Below are positions 1 to 9,830 of a stretch of 64,000 nt of DNA, piece by piece. Source of the DNA: Cystobacter fuscus DSM 2262 (GTDB taxonomy: Bacteria > Myxococcota > Myxococcia > Myxococcales > Myxococcaceae). Each line of letters starts with the position of its first letter. The stretch's first letter is position 1. Location of the stretch: NCBI RefSeq assembly GCF_000335475.2, contig NZ_ANAH02000005.1, forward strand, positions 186,001-250,000, given 5' to 3'. The notes below the pieces were generated by a model. The model worked only from the letters and a program-made list of their open reading frames with translations. It made no database searches and was not told the origin of the DNA. Position numbers and translations under genes: made by a program.

Positions 1-115
1 CAGACCGGCTGACGGACGTGTTCCCTACAGGAGAGTAGGAATCCACCAGTCAACGGCCCATCCGCCCCGGAGCAGGCGGGCATTGGAGGGTGCTTGGCCG
101 CTTGCCCCGCAGGCG

Positions 116-128
116 GGGGTTGAACCCC
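116..128. promoter_or_regulatory. Perfect short palindrome in the speA leader
   Basis: GGGGTT-G-AACCCC is a 6+6 bp inverted repeat with a one-base centre, 77 bp before the speA start codon. It could be a regulator site or a small hairpin in the leader. Bases 1-204 otherwise show no gene I can support: the upstream neighbour lies outside the window, and the open frames here are only out-of-frame extensions into speA. Confidence 0.3.
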
Positions 129-204
129 GAGGGGATTCTCGATACTTCCCGCGCCATCCACTGTTGGTGGAACTCAACCCCAGACCGGGAGATCAGGAAC
201 GCCG

Positions 205-2211
<2,007 letters not shown>

Positions 2212-2243
2212 GCCAGGGGCGGTTGCTCCGCCCCGCTCTTCCA

Positions 2244-2281
2244 CCGCGTCCTCTCACTCCGGGGGGCGCGGTTTTTCTTTT
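2244..2281 (+). terminator. Terminator after speA
   Basis: CCGCG (2244-2248) pairs with CGCGG (2267-2271) and is followed at once by a T-rich run (2272-2280). A second perfect hairpin, GGGGCGG-TTGCT-CCGCCCC, lies just upstream at 2216-2234. Together they look like an intrinsic terminator for speA. Confidence 0.6.
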
Positions 2282-2434
2282 CCCAGCCGCCGGGCGAGAG
2301 AGCCCTCCTCCAGGCCGTGGCCCACCGCGGTACGGGGACCGGTCACGACGGGCCCTTGCCTCCTCGACGCTCCCCCCCCTGCTGCCTTCACTCCGGGGTT
2401 GGCAATGTTCCTCCAAACACCCACGGAGGCATCC

Positions 2435-2890
2435 ATGGAGAGCCTCGCGGACATGATGGAGACCGGGCAGGAGCAGCTCTTCCACGAGTGGCGGGAGCGG
2501 GTCCAGCGGCGCCATGCGCCCAGCCCCCTCTCCGAGCCCGAACTGGCCGACCACATCCCGGACTTCCTGCGGCAGGTGATCGCCGCCCTCCGCCGGGAGG
2601 AAGAAGGGGTGGAGCCGAAGACACACCGGGTGGGTCCCCTGGGATGGGAACACGGGGAGCAGCGCTTCCTCATCGGCTTCACCCTGTCCAACATCGTGCG
2701 CGAGTACGGGGTGCTGCATGACTGCATCTTCGAGCTGGTGGAAAACCGGGGGCACGGCCTCGTCCGGCTGGAGGAGGCGAGGATCCTCGCGCAGTGCTTC
2801 ACCCGGGCGATCGCCGAGGCCGTCGCGCACTACCTGCGGATGCGCGAGCGGGAGCTCCAGGGCGGCGAGGCGGCGCCTCCCGTGAGCTAG
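2435..2890 (+). CDS. Stand-alone RsbRD-type sensor-domain protein
   Basis: This is a small all-helical protein of 151 residues. Its pattern (EQLFHEWRERV near the start, PDFLRQVIAALRR, then HGEQRFLIGFTLSNIVREYGVL) resembles the non-haem-globin RsbRD N-terminal domain often fused in front of histidine kinases or STAS proteins. Here it ends without any output domain, so it may be a partner of a kinase encoded elsewhere. I chose the ATG at 2435 because GGAGG lies five bases before it; an upstream ATG (2405) and TTG (2399) in frame lack a ribosome site. It is transcribed with speA's strand but after a terminator, and 88 bp before the crotonase gene. Confidence 0.65.
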   Translation: MESLADMMETGQEQLFHEWRERVQRRHAPSPLSEPELADHIPDFLRQVIAALRREEEGVEPKTHRVGPLGWEHGEQRFLIGFTLSNIVREYGVLHDCIFELVENRGHGLVRLEEARILAQCFTRAIAEAVAHYLRMRERELQGGEAAPPVS

Positions 2891-2978
2891 CGGAAAGTCC
2901 AGCGACACTCCGAGTGAGAATCACGGGCGGTCATCTAGAGTCCCGCGCTCCATCCTTCTCTCGAGGAGTGTCCGACCC

Positions 2979-3767
2979 ATGTCTCAACCAGACCCCCGCA
3001 TCTCGCTCTCGCTGCGCGGCCACGTCGCGCTCGTGGGCATCCACCGAGCGGCCAAGCGCAACGCGTTCGACATGGCGATGCTGCACGCCCTCGCCCATGC
3101 GGTGACGGAGGCGGACCAGAACGAGCAGGTGCGCTGCACCGTGGTGTACGCGGAGGGGGCGCACTTCACGGCGGGCCTGGACCTGGCGGACGTGGGGCCG
3201 AGGGTGGGCAGTGGCGAGCTCATGGTTCCCGAGGGAGCGGTGGACCCCTTCCACCTGTTCGGGAAGCGGCGCGAGAAGCCCCTGCTGATCGCGGTGCAGG
3301 GCATCTGCTTCACGCTCGGCGTGGAGTTGATGCTGGCCGCGGACATGGCGGTGGCGGCCAGCGACGCGCGGTTCGCCCAACTGGAGGTCAAGCGCGGCAT
3401 CTTCCCCTTCGGGGGCGCCACGCTGCGCTTCCCACAGGTGGCGGGCTGGGGCAACGCCATGCGCTGGCTGCTCACCGGTGACGAGTTCGGCGCGGCCGAG
3501 GCGTACCGCATGGGCATCGTCCAGGAGGTGGTGGAGCCCGGCCAGCAGCTCGATCGCGCGCTCGCGCTCGCCGAGGCGGTGGCGCGTCAGGCCCCCCTGG
3601 CGGTGCAGGCCACCCTCGCCTCGGCGCGGCTGGCGCGCGAGCAGGGGCCGGAGGCAGCCGCACAGGACTTGATGCCGCGGCTGCGGCGGATCCAAGCGAG
3701 CGAGGACGTGCAGGAAGGACTGCGCTCCTTCGTCGAGCGGCGCGAGGCGCGCTTCCAGGGGAAGTGA
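2979..3767 (+). CDS. Crotonase-family enoyl-CoA hydratase/isomerase
   Basis: This 262-residue enzyme has the crotonase fold: an N-terminal AKRNAFD segment, the first oxyanion-hole loop EGAHFTAGLDLADV, and the second GICFTLGVELMLAADMAVAA. Such enzymes hydrate or isomerise enoyl-CoA thioesters in fatty-acid or related catabolism. The usual Glu/Glu catalytic pair of true hydratases is not obvious: the region after the oxyanion loop reads FAQLEVKRGIFPFGGAT, with a single Glu. Exact reaction therefore cannot be given. A second crotonase lies at 62902-63690 and is only distantly alike. The ATG start is preceded by CGAGGAGTG. Confidence 0.85.
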   Translation: MSQPDPRISLSLRGHVALVGIHRAAKRNAFDMAMLHALAHAVTEADQNEQVRCTVVYAEGAHFTAGLDLADVGPRVGSGELMVPEGAVDPFHLFGKRREKPLLIAVQGICFTLGVELMLAADMAVAASDARFAQLEVKRGIFPFGGATLRFPQVAGWGNAMRWLLTGDEFGAAEAYRMGIVQEVVEPGQQLDRALALAEAVARQAPLAVQATLASARLAREQGPEAAAQDLMPRLRRIQASEDVQEGLRSFVERREARFQGK

Positions 3768-3914
3768 GCGCGGGGCGCGTGCTTCGCGGAAGAATGGTGT
3801 TGAAGCGAGCTGCGCTTCGCGGATTCGGGAAAACAGGACTGACCGACCGGGCGTTCCACCCTCTTCCGGAACGCCTGGAGGACGACGATCGGAGCCAGGG
3901 GTCTGGACGAAAAA

Positions 3915-3952
3915 CTGACCAGGGGTCAGAATACCACTGACCAAACGGTCAG
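3915..3952. promoter_or_regulatory. Two tandem TGACC/GGTCA palindromic operators
   Basis: CTGACC-N3-GGTCAG (3915-3929) and CTGACC-N4-GGTCAG (3937-3952) are perfect 6+6 inverted repeats whose starts are 22 bp apart, about two helical turns, so both would face the same side of DNA. TGACC...GGTCA palindromes are typical of TetR-family repressors of fatty-acid metabolism. They lie 113 bp upstream of the Coq4-family gene, in a 297-bp gap that otherwise shows no gene. No TetR gene is adjacent; the nearest in the window is the partial one at the right edge. Confidence 0.55.
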
Positions 3953-4064
3953 CCGCTACGCCTCGCTCTCGAGGCATTCCTGGCTGGCACCCCGTGTCCT
4001 ATTTCCTCCTGGAGCGAGTTCCGGAGAGTGAAAGCAGGCCCTCGTTTCCGAGGTAGCTCACCCA

Positions 4065-4775
4065 ATGATGCAAACCCAGACCCCTGTAGAGCTCCCCCCT
4101 CTCCCCATCCTTCCCGAGAACCCCTCGCTGCTCACCCGCCTGCGGACGGGCATGAAGACGCTCGAGGTGCTGAGGGATTACCCCACGAATCCAGCCTTCG
4201 GCGCCGTGTTCTACGACAGCGTCGAGCTGGGCAGGTGCAAGGAACTCGCCCGCCAATTCTCTCGCCACGCCGAGGGCCGCCGGTTGCTCGCCGACAAGCC
4301 CTCATTGAGTGCCTCGGAACTGAACCTGGAGTCGCTGGGCAAGCTGCCGCCGGGGACGTTCGGCCACGAGTTCGCGCGCTACTACCGTGAGCACGGACTG
4401 CAGCCCATCGAGACGCTCAGTCCGCCGAAGAACGACGCCCAATACATCGCGAAGCGCCTGCGCGAGACACACGACTTCGTCCATCTGGTGACCGGCTACA
4501 ACACCGATGTCATGGGCGAGATGGAGGTGCAAGCGTTCTCCCTGGGCAACCTCCACCTGCGCACCTCCCTGCTCATCCTCCTCAACTCCTCGAAAGAGGT
4601 GCACAAACACATCCCTGGCTTCCAGGCCACCACGTATGTCCGACGGCTGTGGGCCGCATTCCGGCGCGGCGCCGACTCCCGTCAGGTCGCCAGCTTCCGG
4701 TGGGAGGACCACTGGGAGACGCCGGTGGCGCTGCTGCGCGAGCAGCTCGTCGCGCCCGCGGAAGAGTTGAACTGA
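4065..4775 (+). CDS. Coq4-family protein
   Basis: This 236-residue protein carries the Coq4 signature: HDFVHLVTGYNTDVMGEMEV, a His-Asp-x2-His...Glu cluster that binds a divalent metal in the family, at about residues 130-150. Eukaryotic Coq4 takes part in ubiquinone biosynthesis and organises the enzyme complex; bacterial homologues are common but little studied, and many myxobacteria use menaquinone. The function is therefore uncertain. There are two adjacent ATGs (4065 and 4068); either could start the protein. The gene is isolated, convergent with the carotenoid oxygenase gene, and has two palindromic operators upstream. Confidence 0.8.
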   Translation: MMQTQTPVELPPLPILPENPSLLTRLRTGMKTLEVLRDYPTNPAFGAVFYDSVELGRCKELARQFSRHAEGRRLLADKPSLSASELNLESLGKLPPGTFGHEFARYYREHGLQPIETLSPPKNDAQYIAKRLRETHDFVHLVTGYNTDVMGEMEVQAFSLGNLHLRTSLLILLNSSKEVHKHIPGFQATTYVRRLWAAFRRGADSRQVASFRWEDHWETPVALLREQLVAPAEELN

Positions 4776-4802
4776 TCCTGGGCGACCCGGTGGGGCCGAG
4801 CG

Positions 4803-6119
4803 CTAATCGGCCGCCGGGACCCAACTGCCGTGGATGCCGAACGGGACGCGCTGGGGCAACCGGACTCGCGCGACCGGGGCCGCGCCGAAGTGGCCAGCGT
4901 CAAGGACGACGAGTTCGCTGACGTCGCGCTCGCCGTCGCGCACGAGGCTGAGCAGCCAGCCGTCGTCTTCGGTCGACCAGGCACTCCTGGGGACGAAGAC
5001 GCACTCGCCGGGGATCTGCCCCGGGCCGAGCTCCTGAGCGAGCGAGGTGCCCGTCTCCGCGTCGTAGCGGCGCAGGAGTGACCTCGTCGGGGCGCCGTCG
5101 ACGAAGTCGAGCATCTCGACGACGTACGTGTAGCGATGGGGCCGCCCGGTGCGGCGATCGTCGATCCGGGGGAATTCGACCAGGCGGTCGTCGAGCCGCC
5201 GCTCGCGGGTGCGGCCGGACTCGAGGTCGAGCTCCCAGCGGTACAGATACGGCGGAGCCGCTTCGAAACGCGCCGAGCGGATCCCCTCGAGAACGATCGT
5301 ACCAGCGCGCTCGAACGCGTTGGCGGTGTGGCAGAGCTGGCCGGACTCGACGTCGAACCAGCGCACCTCGCCTCCCGCGCGCGGTACCACGCCGATGCGC
5401 GTCTGGTGGGAGTCGCTCCACTCGAATGGCATCCCCGCGCCCCAGTCACGGATCATCCGGGCGGGCGAATCGAAGAAGAGCGCGTACCGTTCCGTGATGG
5501 CGAAGTCGTGCAGGTAGCAGGGACCCTCGACCTCGATCTCCCTCTTCGAAACCACCCGGCCCCCCGCATCGGCGATGTAATAGGTCAAATAGGGACGCAC
5601 CACCTGGTAGCCGAAAAAATGGAGCTCACCCGTCGACGGACACCGCTTGGGGTGCGCCGTCATCGGGGTGTCCACCGCCCCGCCGAAGTCGAAGGCGCCG
5701 ACGGTCGACAGTTCCCCGTCCAGATGCATGGGCAGCGCCGCCTCGACCATCGAGAGGATGCGGCCCGCGTGCTCGATGACGTGGGTGTTGGACGTGCCGC
5801 CCCCGCGAAGCCGCCGCTCCCGATCCAAGACCGTTCCGGTGAACCTGGCGGTCCGGACATAGCGGTTCCGGTACCAGCGCGCCCTGCCCCCCGCGAGGTG
5901 GATACCGTGCACCATCCCGTCGCCGAACCACCAGTGGGGAGAGAAACCATCCTTTGGGTTCGGGCCGTTGCGCACATAAGTCCCATCGAGCCCGTTCGGC
6001 AGCTCGCCCTCCACGGGCAGTTCGTGCGCGGTCACCTCGTTGGCGACCGGGGCGAAGTGGCCGCTCAGCCAGAACGGCCTGGCGGGGGAACGAGGATCGT
6101 TCTTGCTCTCACTGGACAT
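4803..6119 (-). CDS. Carotenoid oxygenase (carotenoid cleavage dioxygenase family)
   Basis: This 438-residue protein is a seven-bladed propeller enzyme of the carotenoid/stilbene oxygenase family, which uses Fe(II) and O2 to cut a double bond in an apocarotenoid or stilbene-like substrate. The N-terminus has the family's GTYVRNGPNP and FGDGMVHGI motifs. Candidate iron ligands are four histidines in MTAHPKRCP, YLHDFAIT, CHTANAFE and FGIHGSWV, spaced as in the family. No signal peptide is seen, so it is probably cytosolic. It is divergent from a MarR gene, and two operator-like palindromes lie between them, so the MarR protein probably controls it. Substrate is unknown. Confidence 0.93.
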   Translation of the reverse strand: MSSESKNDPRSPARPFWLSGHFAPVANEVTAHELPVEGELPNGLDGTYVRNGPNPKDGFSPHWWFGDGMVHGIHLAGGRARWYRNRYVRTARFTGTVLDRERRLRGGGTSNTHVIEHAGRILSMVEAALPMHLDGELSTVGAFDFGGAVDTPMTAHPKRCPSTGELHFFGYQVVRPYLTYYIADAGGRVVSKREIEVEGPCYLHDFAITERYALFFDSPARMIRDWGAGMPFEWSDSHQTRIGVVPRAGGEVRWFDVESGQLCHTANAFERAGTIVLEGIRSARFEAAPPYLYRWELDLESGRTRERRLDDRLVEFPRIDDRRTGRPHRYTYVVEMLDFVDGAPTRSLLRRYDAETGTSLAQELGPGQIPGECVFVPRSAWSTEDDGWLLSLVRDGERDVSELVVLDAGHFGAAPVARVRLPQRVPFGIHGSWVPAAD

Positions 6120-6141
6120 GCGCTTCTCTCCTCGCGGTTGC

Positions 6142-6201
6142 TTGAGAACTCAAGTAACATCGCCTCGGCGGCTTCCGCAAGTGGTTTACTTGAGTGCTCA
6201 A
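6142..6201. promoter_or_regulatory. Paired MarR-type operators in divergent promoter region
   Basis: The sites TTGAGAACTCAAGTAA (6142-6157) and TTACTTGAGTGCTCAA (6186-6201) are each palindromic (TTGAG-N2-CTCAA), and they are mirror images of each other with one mismatch in 16 bases. One lies close to the carotenoid oxygenase start (6119), the other just before the MarR start (6217). This is the usual layout for a MarR protein repressing itself and its divergent neighbour. Confidence 0.75.
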
Positions 6202-6216
6202 CAAAATGAGGAGCGC

Positions 6217-6645
6217 ATGTCCGCGCACCACCTGACTTTCTTCTTCGACTTGAACCGGGCCCACGCGACAGCGATCCGCCGTTTCGACTCCGCCCTCGGC
6301 TCCGTGCACGGCATTGGACTCAATGACCTGCACCTCCTCCAAGTGCTCGACCAGGCGCCCGGGCACCGGTTGCGGCGAACGGATCTGGCCCAACAACTCG
6401 GATTGACGGCCTCGGGGGTGACCTGGATGCTGCGCCCGCTGACGAAGCGCCGCCTCATCACCAGTCAGGCGAGCGAGGACGACGGACGTGTCACGTTCGC
6501 GGTGCTCACCGAGCCTGGGCGCCAGCTGGTCGCGGACGCCGTACCGACAGCGCGACGGATTGCGGCCGAGCTTCTGGACCCACAAGTCAGCAAAGAGGAG
6601 CTGACGCGGGCCGCGGCGGTGATCGCACGGCTGGCTCGAGACTGA
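6217..6645 (+). CDS. MarR-family transcriptional regulator
   Basis: This is a winged-helix regulator of 142 residues. Recognition helix region: LRRTDLAQQLGLTASGVTWML; wing: RLITSQASEDDGRVTFAVLTEPG, where the DDGR turn matches the conserved D-x-R of MarR wings. I place the start at the ATG at 6217 because GAGGAG is just ahead of it and the protein then begins like other family members; the open frame continues upstream through the operators without a plausible start. Divergent from the carotenoid oxygenase, which is its likely target. A hairpin terminator follows. The effector is unknown. Confidence 0.9.
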   Translation: MSAHHLTFFFDLNRAHATAIRRFDSALGSVHGIGLNDLHLLQVLDQAPGHRLRRTDLAQQLGLTASGVTWMLRPLTKRRLITSQASEDDGRVTFAVLTEPGRQLVADAVPTARRIAAELLDPQVSKEELTRAAAVIARLARD

Positions 6646-6662
6646 TTCAGCGAAAAAGAAAA

Positions 6663-6689
6663 CCCCGGCTCACCTGACGGCGGCCGGGG
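6663..6689. terminator. Bidirectional terminator between MarR and GH92 genes
   Basis: CCCCGGC (6663-6669) pairs with GCCGGGG (6683-6689) around a 13-base loop, with an A-rich run (AAAAAGAAAA) on the left. The two genes converge on it. The A-rich flank reads as U-rich for the minus-strand transcript. Confidence 0.6.
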
Positions 6690-6723
6690 GCTTCGTTACA
6701 TCCCTCTCGAGAGATACAGCGAC

Positions 6724-9525
6724 TTACGGCGCGAAGCTCGGCGGACGATCCCCCTCGCCGCTGCCCCACGACTCGTTGGCCGTATCGCCCATGACGTACT
6801 TCAGCGTGGCTCCCGGAGCGATGTCGGCGAAGCGGACGAAGGTCTTCGTGCTCGCCTTGCCGTCGATGGCCAGACTCTGGATGTACTTCGAGGTCTGGCT
6901 GGCGCCCTCCCCTTCGATGGTCACGACGTGGCCATTGGCGAGGTGCACCTTGGCGCTGGGGAACCACGGGCCGTTGATCACGAGCACGTCGGTGCCGGGA
7001 ATGGCCGGGAACATGCCGAGGTAGCTCCACACGAGCCAGGCCGAGGTCGAGCCCAGGTCGTCGTTGCCGGGCAGGCCGCCCGGGCCGCCATAGAACGTCT
7101 CGTTGATGATGCGACGCACGATCGCCTGCGTCTTCCAGGGCTTCTGGGCGAAGTTGTAGATCCAGGGCGTGCCGTGCTCGGGCTCGTTGCCGATGTAGAA
7201 GTAGGGCCGCCGGGTGCCCGCGTTGAGCTCGGTGAAGAGTTCATCGAGGCGATTGTCGGCCTCGGCGTGGCCGCCCATGCGCGTGAACAGGCCTTCGAGG
7301 TCGTGTGGGACCATCCAGACGTATTGGAACGCGTTCCCCTCGATGAAACCGCAATCCTTCGACGGATCGAGAGGCTGGCAGGCCCACGCACCGAGCGGAT
7401 CGGCCTTGATGGCCGTCTGGATGGAGAGCTTCACGTAGCGGGCCTCGCGCGCGGTGAAGCCGTGCGTGGTGACGTTCGCGGTGTTGCCGGTGACCGTGGC
7501 GACGGTCTCGAAGGTCACGCCGTCGGTGCTGACGCTGAGCGTGAAGTCCTGGGTGTTCCAGTCGCTCGACTCACCGCCCGCGCCCGCGTGGGAGATGATG
7601 ATCTTGTCGATCGACTGCACGCTGCCCAGGTCGACCCGCCACCACTTGTCGCTGCTGGTGTTGTCGCACCACTTGTCGCTGTAGCCTCCGTTGGTCGTGC
7701 CATTCACCGCCTTGGACGGGTTCTCTTCGTCGCCGCATGACGCGCTCGCGGTGGCGGGACGGTTGAGCGCCAGGTTGGTGGCCGGCGCGGCGGTGCCATG
7801 GATCTGCACCTCGTAGATGCGCGCGGCGGCCGCGCCCGGCTGCAGCTCGCCCGCGCGCGGCTCGATCAGCTTGCTGGCGGGGTTCCAGCTCTCGGTCCAG
7901 TAGTGCGAGCGCGTGAGATACTCGTCACGCACCGCGGTGTTGCCGAGCTCACCGGCGTACCGCGAGATGGCGAAGTCGGCCATGGCGTACTCGAGCGACA
8001 TGGCCGCGTTGCCTCCCGCGTAGTGGTACGTGAGCCAGTCGGAGAGGTTCCAGCGCTGGGTGTCGTCAGGGTTGCTCGCCGACTTGAGCATGAGCTGCAG
8101 CGCCGAGTCGGTGTCGAAGCCGCGCACGCCCATGGCGTAGGCGTTGGCGACGTTCACCGAGCCAGGGTCGCCGACCATGACATTGACCTCGACGTTCTGG
8201 TGCGACCAGAAGGGCAGCAGACCGCCCTTCTCTCCGTCGTCGACCATCGAGCGGATGATGTCCGGCGCCTCCGGCGCGATGGCGCTGATGAGGTGCGTCC
8301 ACGAGCGGATGATGTCCCAGCCGGAGTAGTTCTGGTACACGGTCCAGCCCTCGGCCGTGTGCACCGCGCCGTCGAAGCCCATGTACTGGCCGTTCACGTC
8401 GCTGGCGACATTGGGGTTCTGGAAGACGTGGTAGAGCGCGGTGTAGAACTGCTCGAGGTCCGCGTCGCCGCCGCCGGTGATCTCGATGCGGTTGAGCACC
8501 TGGTTCCACCGGTCACGCGCGGCCGTGTGCACGGCGTCGAAGTCCCAGCCGGCGTTCTCGGCGGCCAGGTTGGCCTCGGCGTTGGCCATGCTGACGAAGG
8601 AGACGCCGATCTTCATCTGCACGACCGGATCCTGGGTCGTGTCGAAGGTCGCGAAGGCGCCCGATTTGGTGCCGCTCACGGAGGTCCTGACCTGCGACAG
8701 CGAGTTGCCCAGCCAGGTGCCCGAGGCCGTGAACGGGCGGTCGAACTGCGCCGCGAAGTAGATCTGATAGGTCTTGCTCGAGCCACAGAAGCCGCCCGCG
8801 GTGGCACTGCCGCGGATCTTGTCCTTGCCGACGATCTGCACGTTGCCGCTGCGCGTATTGGCGTTGGTCGCGTTGCGGCCGGTGTGGAGGAGCAACTGGG
8901 CGGCCTTGGAGGCCGGGTAGTGCAGACGCACCATGCCAGTGCGCGTGGTCGTGGTCAGCTCCACCTTGATGTCGCCGTCGAGCGTGACCTGGTAGTAGCC
9001 GGGCGAGGCCACCTCGGTCGTCTTGTCGTAGCCGGTGCGGAAGAGTTTCCAGTCAGCCGCGGGCGACGTGGTGAGCTCGCCGACGTGCGGCAGGAAGGGC
9101 AGGTCCTCGTTGTTGGGGCAGCCCGCGCCGTTGAAGTGGGTCAGGCTGAAGTGCTCGATGAGCGAGTCGCTGTAGCGGTAACCCGAGGGCGAGGCGGTCG
9201 GCGTATCGGGACTGAGCTGCAACATGCCAAAGGGCACGGTCGCGCCCGGGAAGGTGCTGCCGCCAGCGCCGCCCGGCACCGGAAAGGGCGAGTTGCTGTC
9301 GTCGGTGCCGATGAACGGATCGACGTGCTTCGCGAGATCCGCGGTGGGAGGAGGCGAGCCCGCGTCGGGCTCTCCCACACCGCCGTCCGTCTCGACGCCG
9401 GAATCGGGGATATCCACCCCGGCGTCCGTGCCCCCCGAGCCGTCGTCGCGACAGCCGGGCGCCGCGAGCGAGAGTAAAAGAAATGATCCGTATGTGAGAA
9501 CAGCGCGCTGCAGGGACTTCGCCAT
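6724..9525 (-). CDS. GH92-family alpha-mannosidase-like lipoprotein with nested discoidin domain
   Basis: This secreted protein of 933 residues has a signal-like start ending in LAAPGC (imperfect lipobox), then an Asp/Gly linker. The GH92 N-terminal beta-sandwich begins at HVDPFIGTDD and FPGATVPFGMLQLSPDT. The catalytic helical barrel includes EGNAFQYVWMVPHD and NDDLGSTSAWLVWS, with the family's Asp dyad region. GH92 enzymes are calcium-dependent exo-alpha-mannosidases. A discoidin (F5/8 type C, CBM32-like) segment, roughly nucleotides 7835-7380, interrupts the barrel. I chose the ATG at 9525 because GGAGAAG precedes it; an earlier ATG (9537) lacks a ribosome site. Likely role: trimming glycans outside the cell during predation. 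The exact linkage cut is not provable here. Confidence 0.9.
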   Translation of the reverse strand: MAKSLQRAVLTYGSFLLLSLAAPGCRDDGSGGTDAGVDIPDSGVETDGGVGEPDAGSPPPTADLAKHVDPFIGTDDSNSPFPVPGGAGGSTFPGATVPFGMLQLSPDTPTASPSGYRYSDSLIEHFSLTHFNGAGCPNNEDLPFLPHVGELTTSPAADWKLFRTGYDKTTEVASPGYYQVTLDGDIKVELTTTTRTGMVRLHYPASKAAQLLLHTGRNATNANTRSGNVQIVGKDKIRGSATAGGFCGSSKTYQIYFAAQFDRPFTASGTWLGNSLSQVRTSVSGTKSGAFATFDTTQDPVVQMKIGVSFVSMANAEANLAAENAGWDFDAVHTAARDRWNQVLNRIEITGGGDADLEQFYTALYHVFQNPNVASDVNGQYMGFDGAVHTAEGWTVYQNYSGWDIIRSWTHLISAIAPEAPDIIRSMVDDGEKGGLLPFWSHQNVEVNVMVGDPGSVNVANAYAMGVRGFDTDSALQLMLKSASNPDDTQRWNLSDWLTYHYAGGNAAMSLEYAMADFAISRYAGELGNTAVRDEYLTRSHYWTESWNPASKLIEPRAGELQPGAAAARIYEVQIHGTAAPATNLALNRPATASASCGDEENPSKAVNGTTNGGYSDKWCDNTSSDKWWRVDLGSVQSIDKIIISHAGAGGESSDWNTQDFTLSVSTDGVTFETVATVTGNTANVTTHGFTAREARYVKLSIQTAIKADPLGAWACQPLDPSKDCGFIEGNAFQYVWMVPHDLEGLFTRMGGHAEADNRLDELFTELNAGTRRPYFYIGNEPEHGTPWIYNFAQKPWKTQAIVRRIINETFYGGPGGLPGNDDLGSTSAWLVWSYLGMFPAIPGTDVLVINGPWFPSAKVHLANGHVVTIEGEGASQTSKYIQSLAIDGKASTKTFVRFADIAPGATLKYVMGDTANESWGSGEGDRPPSFAP

Positions 9526-9633
9526 GAGCTTCTCCATCGACGCGAGCCTTGAAACGAGACGATCGCGATGCGGTCGCGCCTGGTTGGGTTTCGTGGAATC
9601 CATTCTCGAGGGAGGCGAAGTCAAGACGCGAAG

Positions 9634-9656
9634 CGAGCTGACGATCCGTCAGCTCG
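9634..9656. promoter_or_regulatory. Perfect 10+10 bp inverted repeat in divergent intergenic region
   Basis: CGAGCTGACG-ATC-CGTCAGCTCG is a perfect palindrome with a three-base centre. It lies 109 bp upstream of the GH92 start and 175 bp upstream of the esterase start, in a 305-bp divergent region (9526-9830) where I see no gene. It may be an operator shared by both genes, or a hairpin. Confidence 0.45.
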
Positions 9657-9830
9657 AGCGCGATCATCCACGGAAGAATTTTCTTCATACAGGCCGGAAA
9701 CGCGGCAAAGAGCTTGCTTTGTCCGAGGGGGAAATGAAGGGGTGTGGGCTTGTCTCGGTTGAGAGCCAATGAACGGTCAGCCCGGGATGGCGGCTCGATA
9801 AAGCGGCACACGCGTCCTGCCTGGAGCACC

